DNA of 64,000 bases from Gracilibacillus kekensis (GTDB lineage Bacteria > Bacillota > Bacilli > Bacillales > Amphibacillaceae), in assembly GCF_900143085.1 (NCBI RefSeq), contig NZ_FRCZ01000002.1:372001-436000 (forward strand). The letters run 5' to 3'. A model generated the notes under the pieces. The model was not told the DNA's origin. It worked only from the letters and a program-made list of their open reading frames with translations, and did not search any database. This document shows positions 59,101 to 64,000 of the stretch, piece by piece. The stretch's first letter is position 1. Every line of letters starts with the position of its first letter. Made by a program: the position numbers and the translations under genes.

Positions 59101-59604
59101 TGTATCTATCTCCACTCTCCAGTTGTCTTTTTCTTGAAAAGTGGAAACATAAACTCCATCTGTTTCAATATAATCCTTACTTCTTTCCGTCAACCATACG
59201 TCTCGATAAATGCCTGCTCCTGTATACCATCTACTGTTTGGGCTTTGATAGGTAACTTTTAATAAAAACTGATTTGTTCCTTTATTAAGGAATTCGCTAA
59301 TAGGAAACTCAAATTTCGAATAGCCATATTTCCATTCGCCTACCTTTTGATCATTGACATATAAGACAGAATCCATGTAAACTCCTTCAAAAGTTAGCAC
59401 AACTTCTTTCCCGGATGTTGGATCAAATTCATACTTTTTTTTATACCAGCCAATACTATGTTCATATAGATTCTGTGTATCATAGATTAGCCAGTCATGT
59501 GGAATTTCTACCGGTTTGAAGTCCAAACTAGTAGTTATGGATTCACTTAGATCACTTTTAGCAAATAGCCAGTTATCATTGAAAAGTTTTGTTTGGTTTA
59601 ACAT
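56188..59604 (-). CDS. Large multidomain GH2 glycosidase (beta-galactosidase-like)
   Basis: Glycosidase of 1138 residues without signal peptide. The GH2 sugar-binding domain (about 10-145) and immunoglobulin-like domain precede a TIM barrel with acid/base Glu375 in MWSIGNEIY and nucleophile Glu454 in IYGSETV. A DUF4982-like domain (about 560-650), an Ig/BIG2-like region (about 780-890) and two C-terminal beta-sandwich segments that each contain F(Q/E)xxDFG follow. The latter recall family 6-type binding modules. Carbohydrate-binding-like tails on an enzyme that appears cytoplasmic are unusual. GAGAGG precedes the ATG. It follows a YesL gene by 27 bases. Beta-galactosidase is most likely; other beta-glycosides are possible. 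Confidence 0.85.
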   Translation of the reverse strand: MLNQTKLFNDNWLFAKSDLSESITTSLDFKPVEIPHDWLIYDTQNLYEHSIGWYKKKYEFDPTSGKEVVLTFEGVYMDSVLYVNDQKVGEWKYGYSKFEFPISEFLNKGTNQFLLKVTYQSPNSRWYTGAGIYRDVWLTERSKDYIETDGVYVSTFQEKDNWRVEIDTSLSVTKSLVLKHTLQKDGTVVATASADVDQDHINNQSTLTIDNPKLWDIHKPDLYELTTTLETKSDNDIIESQTQNIGFKHIEFDSDRGFFLNGQHLKLFGVNEHHDLGALGAAINIHALRHRMQLLKEMGVNAIRTAHNMPAKEMMTLADEMGFLVVTEAFDMWERSKTTYDYARFFKEWHKKDIESWVKRDRNHVSLIMWSIGNEIYDTHADERGQELTQILKDLVYQFDPKKNAVVTIGSNYMPWENAQKCADIIKFAGYNYGEKYYEEHHKKHPDWIIYGSETVAVVQSRGVYHFPYDKPILADDDQHCSSLGNSATSWGAKSIETALIKERETPFSLGQFIWSGFDYIGEPTPYHTKNAYFGSIDTATFKKDSYYVYQSAWTDYEESPMVHIFPYWDFNEGQMIDVRVATNAPNVDLLLNGQSLGIQEIDHKHGDVISGWWKVPYQKGTLEAYAYDLEGKVIAQDQKQSFGDPSDITLATADTTLKADGIDLAFVEIGMLDKKGNPVENANNRVNVEVEGAGRLIGLDNGDQTDYDQYKGTSRRLFNGKLMAIICSTFETGPIHINVHSPSLPEASLILNAKQPNRELPNNSPVAANQPTTIVTGKQNEIPVRKIEIESDNGQTLTVEQPTVHVTATLYPANTDYKEVKWSVVNDVGIESNLASIESNGNLATITAFGDGEFRVRCTSKNGKNTINLISELELKAEGLGTAFKDPYSFISAGLYDQHKGELTNGNERGVATSRDGESQIGFQDIDFGKEGSDTLTVPIFALTSEPYELQIWEGMPGEVSSTLLADAIYQKESKWNVYQEETFRLSKKLKGITSLSFVTNKKMHIKGFRFEKQSRAFEQNYAVDADKIYGDSYKQVQNRVENIGNNVSFEFEGFDFGEAGCSQLVLYGHSPIDKNTIHIRFFDGQEELAEIVEFEYSEGYKEKRIELDNSIFGKQNVSIILLPGSNFNLGWFRFES

Positions 59605-59631
59605 GGTCTCAGCCTCTCTTTCCTTTTTAAA

Positions 59632-60318
59632 TTATTCCTGCACTGTTTCGGATTTTACAAATCTCATTTTTACATCTTGAATAATTGGTTTGGTATTTAA
59701 CATGAGTAACCAGGCTACTAAACTACAAATGAATATAATAATAAAATCTGATGTAAAAAACATCAAAACTACCGTTAGAAAAAGAATTCCGATATTGCCA
59801 GTCGTTCTTTTAATCCAGGTTAACAAATAATAACCAGATAAACGGTAAATGTCTCTTAATCTGAATTTATAATGTGTGGTAATGGTTAACACATAGATTG
59901 AAAATATCACAAGCAGAAATATGGCCACCAGGAAGACACCATTAAGTATTTGATTGAAAAATGTTGGTTCCTGATTAAAGTATTGTATATCGATAAGCAA
60001 TATAAAAAATACCGTTATTATCGGAATCCAGACTTTTAAACTATCTTTAAAGTTTTCTTTGTATGCCGTAATAAAGGCTTGGACCGGTGACACATCTTTT
60101 TTTCTGGCTAATATGCTTAAACTATGAAATAATGCCGCCAATGCTGGGCCCGTTGGAATAAAAGCTAAGTAATACAGAATGGCATTTGAGATCGTTGGAA
60201 TGAGTGTTATCAATGCTGCAAACAATACAATGTTAGTTATAACAAATAATATATTTAAAATAAGCAGCCAATACACATAATTAGAAAAACGAAAAAATCC
60301 GCCTTGATTGTAATCCAT
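59632..60318 (-). CDS. YesL-like DUF624 membrane protein
   Basis: Membrane protein of about 228 residues with the DUF624 block FIPTGPALAALFHSLSIL near residue 50 and about five helices. The ATG at 60318 has AAAGGG nine bases upstream. The frame begins at a TTG two codons earlier. It lies between the Nif3-like gene and the large GH2 gene on the same strand, and its relative at 49591-50256 lies at the other end of the same cluster. Confidence 0.82.
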   Translation of the reverse strand: MDYNQGGFFRFSNYVYWLLILNILFVITNIVLFAALITLIPTISNAILYYLAFIPTGPALAALFHSLSILARKKDVSPVQAFITAYKENFKDSLKVWIPIITVFFILLIDIQYFNQEPTFFNQILNGVFLVAIFLLVIFSIYVLTITTHYKFRLRDIYRLSGYYLLTWIKRTTGNIGILFLTVVLMFFTSDFIIIFICSLVAWLLMLNTKPIIQDVKMRFVKSETVQE

Positions 60319-60396
60319 GATCAAAACCCTTTCTTTAATTGGTTGTGTATAAATTAATTCGAATCGTACTATGTAATTGCTATGGTTCTCTTATCA

Positions 60397-61182
60397 TTAT
60401 AAGGTTTTAATACAATTTTCAGTTGGAAGAAATACTACGGGTATACTGGGATACAGTTTTGCAATAGATTCAGATAGGTATTTCATTCCAGGTTCTTCGC
60501 TTTCTAAATGTCCAAGAATAATGGCTGCTTTATTATGTCCCATCGCTAAAGCATCTCTTACAAATTCAGGAGTCTCCCACTCCGGTCCTTCTCCATAAAT
60601 AACAAGATCTGCATTCTCTTCCTCTAATACAGGAATTGTGTTTGCTCCACTTCCCCTAAAGCCCACAAAGACAGCAGCTTTTGAAATGTTTTCACTCAAA
60701 TCGCCTACATAACGGATATGATTTAATTGCAGACACTTTTTTATCCTTTGAATAACTTGTAATAAAGATTGCTTTGGTATGTTAAAGGTAGAATAGGATG
60801 GAAGGTGTTTCTCAACAAATGATTGCCAACCTAATTCTGCTATCATTCCTTGCATAATACCATCAGGCCGATAACGATGGATATAATCATGAAATCTAGA
60901 TATAACGATTCCCGAATCTTCTATAAGCTTTATTTTTTGTTTATGAATATCAGACATTAGGGATTCGCCATCATGATGACGGTAAAAGGTACCTTCATGA
61001 CAAATTAGTAGATTTACTTCTAAGTTAATTACTTTTTTTATAACATCATAGGTAGGCATAAAAGCAACAGCGATTTTCTTAACCTTCTGAGAACTGTCAC
61101 CAAATTTCACGGTATCTACTGTTTCTTCAACAGGTGCAATACCTTCTTTTAATTTATCTATTACTTGTTGTACGGTAGTCAT
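60397..61182 (-). CDS. Nif3-like (DUF34) dinuclear-metal protein
   Basis: Soluble protein of 261 residues that resembles the Nif3/YbgI family: an N-terminal domain with LLICHEGTFYRHHD carrying metal-binding histidine and glutamate candidates, and a C-terminal block VIYGEGPEWE and ILGHLESEE supplying the second metal ligands. The family is conserved, but its reaction is not established. The ATG at 61182 is preceded by AAAGGTGG. Being in line with a sugar importer, YesL and GH2 suggests a hydrolase-like role on a small sugar-related compound, which is inference. It has diverged from housekeeping Nif3, for example ICHEGT where HHP is usual. Confidence 0.7.
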   Translation of the reverse strand: MTTVQQVIDKLKEGIAPVEETVDTVKFGDSSQKVKKIAVAFMPTYDVIKKVINLEVNLLICHEGTFYRHHDGESLMSDIHKQKIKLIEDSGIVISRFHDYIHRYRPDGIMQGMIAELGWQSFVEKHLPSYSTFNIPKQSLLQVIQRIKKCLQLNHIRYVGDLSENISKAAVFVGFRGSGANTIPVLEEENADLVIYGEGPEWETPEFVRDALAMGHNKAAIILGHLESEEPGMKYLSESIAKLYPSIPVVFLPTENCIKTL

Positions 61183-61293
61183 TTTATCTTCCACCTTTTA
61201 CCCTGTAATAATCAGATTCTATTTTAAAAATATACTAAAGTCGTTCCAGTTTCAAGATTGCTTAGTGGAAAATGTTTTTGTCTAATGATAAGA

Positions 61294-61331
61294 AATATAA
61301 CACGGAGAATGTTATTTCCCCGTGTTATATT
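61294..61331 (-). terminator. Terminator after the Lpl-type binding-protein gene
   Basis: AATATAACACGG and CCGTGTTATATT pair perfectly over 12 bp with a 14-base loop, 12 bases past the stop. The minus-strand tail is moderately T-rich, so some read-through into the Nif3-like gene is possible. Confidence 0.7.
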
Positions 61332-61343
61332 CATTTCAATTTA

Positions 61344-62972
61344 TTATTTATTGTTTTGATACACTTCATTTGCAAGGTCTACATATCCTTGCATGTTTTG
61401 AGCTTCAAGCTCTTGTACATAAGTATCCCATTCGGACATGTCGCGATCTCCGACTATAAATTTCAATGTGTTTTGTTCTACAGTATCTTTTAATGGTGTA
61501 CTCATTAATGAAGCTTGTTCTAACTGAGTTGCATCATAACGAATTGGTGGATCTGGTAATATCAATTCTTTAGTTTCATGCATGGCATTTTGGAACTCGA
61601 TTTCCTCTTCATTGAACATAGAATGAAGTAATTCTGTAGGTCCACCATAAGACCAGTTACCTTGTGAGAAACCATAATCAATTTGCAGGTGTTCTTCAGC
61701 ATCAGGATTCATACCACGGAAAGTGATGTTATCTAATAGCTCTCGGTCACCACCGTCAGTAAGCTCATATGTTTCTCCTTCTACACCCCACTTAGCAAAT
61801 TCTAAGCCTTCGTCACTGTACATTAACCAATCAATGAATTGTAGCATTGCTTCAAAGTTTGGATCGTCTTTAGCTTTTGCAGAGAACATGATACCGTTCT
61901 CTAATTTTGAACCATTCATTAATTGTCCTGCCGGTCCACCTGGTACAACTATTTTCTTAATAGAATAGTTATCTTTACCAATTGTTTCATCCATAGTGTT
62001 ACGATATTGAGTTAATGTTTGACCATTTGTATTAATTACAAAAGATTCACCAGATGTGAATTTCTGAATTGCTGGATCGTCTTCTTGTGTAAGACTTTCC
62101 GGATCTAATAATTCCTGTTCAATTAAACCGTTGAAATACTCCACCATTGAACGGTATTCTTCTGTGGCTGGTTCAAAAATAAATTCATCAGAATCTTCTT
62201 CATAAGACAACATATTTCCTAACCCCCAGCCTGAAATAGTTCCAAAACCAGTAGCTGCAATATTAAGCGTACTATTAAATTGGAAACGATCAGAGAATGG
62301 ATATTTATCAGGATAAGCTTCTTTCATAGCTACAAGCATTTCTTCTACTTCTTCCCAAGTTTTAGGCTCTTCTAATCCTAATTCTTCTAGAATATCTGTA
62401 CGAACTGCTAAACTATAATCCGGCCATACTTTTTCGTGAATACCAGGAAGCACATAATATTTACCATCACGTTGTCGTAAGCCTTCTAAGAATGGCTGAA
62501 TATCCCATTCTTCTACTTTTTGCTGGAAATGTGGCATCATATCTACATAATCACTAATAGGTAAGACGGCACCTGAAGCCACGAACTGCGTTTCTTGGCC
62601 AGGGTATGTTTTCGGAAGAATGTATGGTGCATCCCCACTACTAATTAATAAACTTCGTTTGTCTTCATAATCACTCATAGGTACGGAAGTGATGTCTAAT
62701 GTTACGTTTGTTTTCTCAGCTAATTTTTCATAAAACATCCAGTCCTCTTTTAGTGGATAGTTCGGATGATCACTAAAAAGTGTTGAAAGTGTAATTGGCT
62801 CTGTAGCCTTAAAAGAATCACCTACACTATAATCTTCCATTGCTGCACCAGAACCGGTTTCTTCAGAACTGTCATCATCAGTGGAACTAGACTCATCACT
62901 ACATGCAGCTAAAAAGCTTAGAACGAATACTAGCACCATACCTAACATCACTTTTTTCCATTGATTTTTCAT
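61344..62972 (-). CDS. Lpl-type oligosaccharide-binding lipoprotein
   Basis: Lipoprotein of 542 residues with lipobox SFLAAC, a serine and aspartate-rich linker and a large LplA-type binding domain. It follows the LplC-type permease by 117 bases. An LplB-type gene presumably lies just right of the window. GGGGG precedes the ATG. The ligand is probably the oligosaccharide attacked by the downstream GH2 or GH95 enzymes. Confidence 0.9.
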   Translation of the reverse strand: MKNQWKKVMLGMVLVFVLSFLAACSDESSSTDDDSSEETGSGAAMEDYSVGDSFKATEPITLSTLFSDHPNYPLKEDWMFYEKLAEKTNVTLDITSVPMSDYEDKRSLLISSGDAPYILPKTYPGQETQFVASGAVLPISDYVDMMPHFQQKVEEWDIQPFLEGLRQRDGKYYVLPGIHEKVWPDYSLAVRTDILEELGLEEPKTWEEVEEMLVAMKEAYPDKYPFSDRFQFNSTLNIAATGFGTISGWGLGNMLSYEEDSDEFIFEPATEEYRSMVEYFNGLIEQELLDPESLTQEDDPAIQKFTSGESFVINTNGQTLTQYRNTMDETIGKDNYSIKKIVVPGGPAGQLMNGSKLENGIMFSAKAKDDPNFEAMLQFIDWLMYSDEGLEFAKWGVEGETYELTDGGDRELLDNITFRGMNPDAEEHLQIDYGFSQGNWSYGGPTELLHSMFNEEEIEFQNAMHETKELILPDPPIRYDATQLEQASLMSTPLKDTVEQNTLKFIVGDRDMSEWDTYVQELEAQNMQGYVDLANEVYQNNK

Positions 62973-63089
62973 ATTACTTCCCCCTCTATTTTATTAACTA
63001 ATTTGAAATAATAAGTGCGAATTTACTGCTTAAATACCTCACTTCTTCAACTATCACCTCCTCAAAATTCGATGTAAAATGTGAAATAA

Positions 63090-63962
63090 TTAACCTTTTA
63101 CAGATCCTAACATTACACCGGATACGAAGTATTTTTGAATGTAAGGATATACCATCAAAATCGGCAATACTGTTAATACCATCGTTACTGACTTGATATT
63201 CGCAGAAACTTGAACCATATTATCTGCAGCTGTTGCTCCAGTTCCTACTGTCGCTTCTGCACCTTTGATCATATTTCTTAAATAAATCGATACCGGAAAT
63301 AACTCTTTTTCGGTAAAGAAAATAAACGCTGGAAACCAAGAATTCCAATGTGTAACTGCATAGAATAACATCATTGTTGCTAGAATCGGTTTAGACAGAG
63401 GTAAAACGATTTTAAAGAGTATACCAATAGTACTTGAGCCATCCATGATAGCCGCTTCTTCTAATTCATCAGGTATATTTTGGAAGAAAGTCCTCATAAT
63501 TAACATGTTAAAAACACTAATCGCATTCGGAATAACAATTGCCCAAATGCTATTCCCAAATCCTAATGATGTTACTAATACGTAATTCGGAATTAAACCA
63601 CCGTTAAAAAACATGGTAAAGACAAAGAATAAAGTTAAGAATCTTCTACCTTTTAATCTAGTCTTCGAAAGTGGATAAGCGATCATTGTCGATAAAATCA
63701 ATGAGATTATTGTACCTACGACCGTATAGATAACTGTGTTTTTATAATTTATCCAAAACATTGAATCAGACATTATTACTTTATATGTTTCGATATTAAA
63801 ACCTTTAGGCCAAAGACTTACTTGACCAGTGTTTATATATGCTTCCGAGCTAAAAGATTGTGCAACGATATTAAAAAAAGGAAATAACGTTACAAAAACG
63901 ATTAACGCTAAAACGGTTACATTAAAAACTTTAAATACTTTATATTGCCACGATTCCTTCAT
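63090..63962 (-). CDS. Lpl-type ABC permease (LplC/YtcP-like)
   Basis: CUT1 permease of 290 residues with six helices, the EAA loop DELEEAAIMDGSSTIGILFK and the end FVSGVMLGSVKG. GGGAGG precedes the ATG. The partner permease is expected immediately to the right, outside the window. It is paralogous to the permease at 45683-46567. Confidence 0.92.
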   Translation of the reverse strand: MKESWQYKVFKVFNVTVLALIVFVTLFPFFNIVAQSFSSEAYINTGQVSLWPKGFNIETYKVIMSDSMFWINYKNTVIYTVVGTIISLILSTMIAYPLSKTRLKGRRFLTLFFVFTMFFNGGLIPNYVLVTSLGFGNSIWAIVIPNAISVFNMLIMRTFFQNIPDELEEAAIMDGSSTIGILFKIVLPLSKPILATMMLFYAVTHWNSWFPAFIFFTEKELFPVSIYLRNMIKGAEATVGTGATAADNMVQVSANIKSVTMVLTVLPILMVYPYIQKYFVSGVMLGSVKG

Positions 63963-64000
63963 GTTTTTTTCCTCCCTACCACAAACTGTTATCTGTAATT

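Overview
The window is low-GC DNA from a Gram-positive Bacillaceae-type bacterium. The evidence is AGGAGG-type ribosome sites, lipoprotein solute-binding proteins, YesM/YesN two-component pairs, DUF624 (YesL) proteins, a YdjO-type cold-inducible protein and catabolite-responsive elements (cre). A moderately halophilic genus such as Gracilibacillus or a relative is plausible but is inference. I see no rRNA, tRNA, CRISPR array, phage gene or transposase.

Layout. 1-5889 (+): a four-gene sensory cluster with a chemoreceptor-like HAMP protein lacking the signalling hairpin, a YesM-type kinase, a YesN-type regulator and a membrane-anchored sugar-binding protein. 6096-8211 (-): a YesL protein and a LacI regulator. 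8472-15711 (-): a chemoreceptor followed by a MacAB-like export operon, whose second ATPase carries an AbrB-like C-terminal domain. 16004-20874 (-): a sugar ABC importer operon ending in a second LacI-YesL pair, paralogous to the first. 21339-25805: YdjO, LacZ and a divergent LacI regulator. 26394-34237: a sugar isomerase-like TIM barrel, a membrane protein, two alpha/beta hydrolases, an RluA-type pseudouridine synthase, an NhaC-family antiporter, an Axe2-like acetylxylan esterase and a Gfo/Idh/MocA dehydrogenase. 34962-41604 (-): GH31 alpha-xylosidase, CUT1 importer and LacI regulator. 41755-47623 (-): GH42 beta-galactosidase and an Lpl-type importer. 48227-63962 (-): DUF4340 protein, YesL, YesN, YesM, GH95, a large GH2, YesL, an Nif3-like protein and another Lpl-type importer.

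Taken together this is a plant-polysaccharide utilisation region. The glycosidases all lack signal peptides, so oligosaccharides are probably imported by the four CUT1 importers and trimmed in the cytoplasm. GH95 (fucosidase family), GH2/GH42 (beta-galactosidases), GH31 (alpha-xylosidase) and Axe2 (acetyl esterase) would together remove the side groups of xyloglucan- or xylan-type oligosaccharides. No importer has an ATPase gene here, which suggests a shared MsmX-type ATPase elsewhere. Control appears layered: local LacI repressors with visible operators, YesMN pairs, and cre sites.

The most unusual non-coding signal is a family of about 190-bp imperfect palindromic repeats at four intergenic loci (6872-7195, 25859-26300, 34364-34850, 47963-48154). 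Two loci are clear convergent pairs with a partly conserved spacer, one is a pair with a decayed second copy, and one is a left-half/left-half fusion that looks like a collapsed pair. I cannot assign it to a named repeat family.
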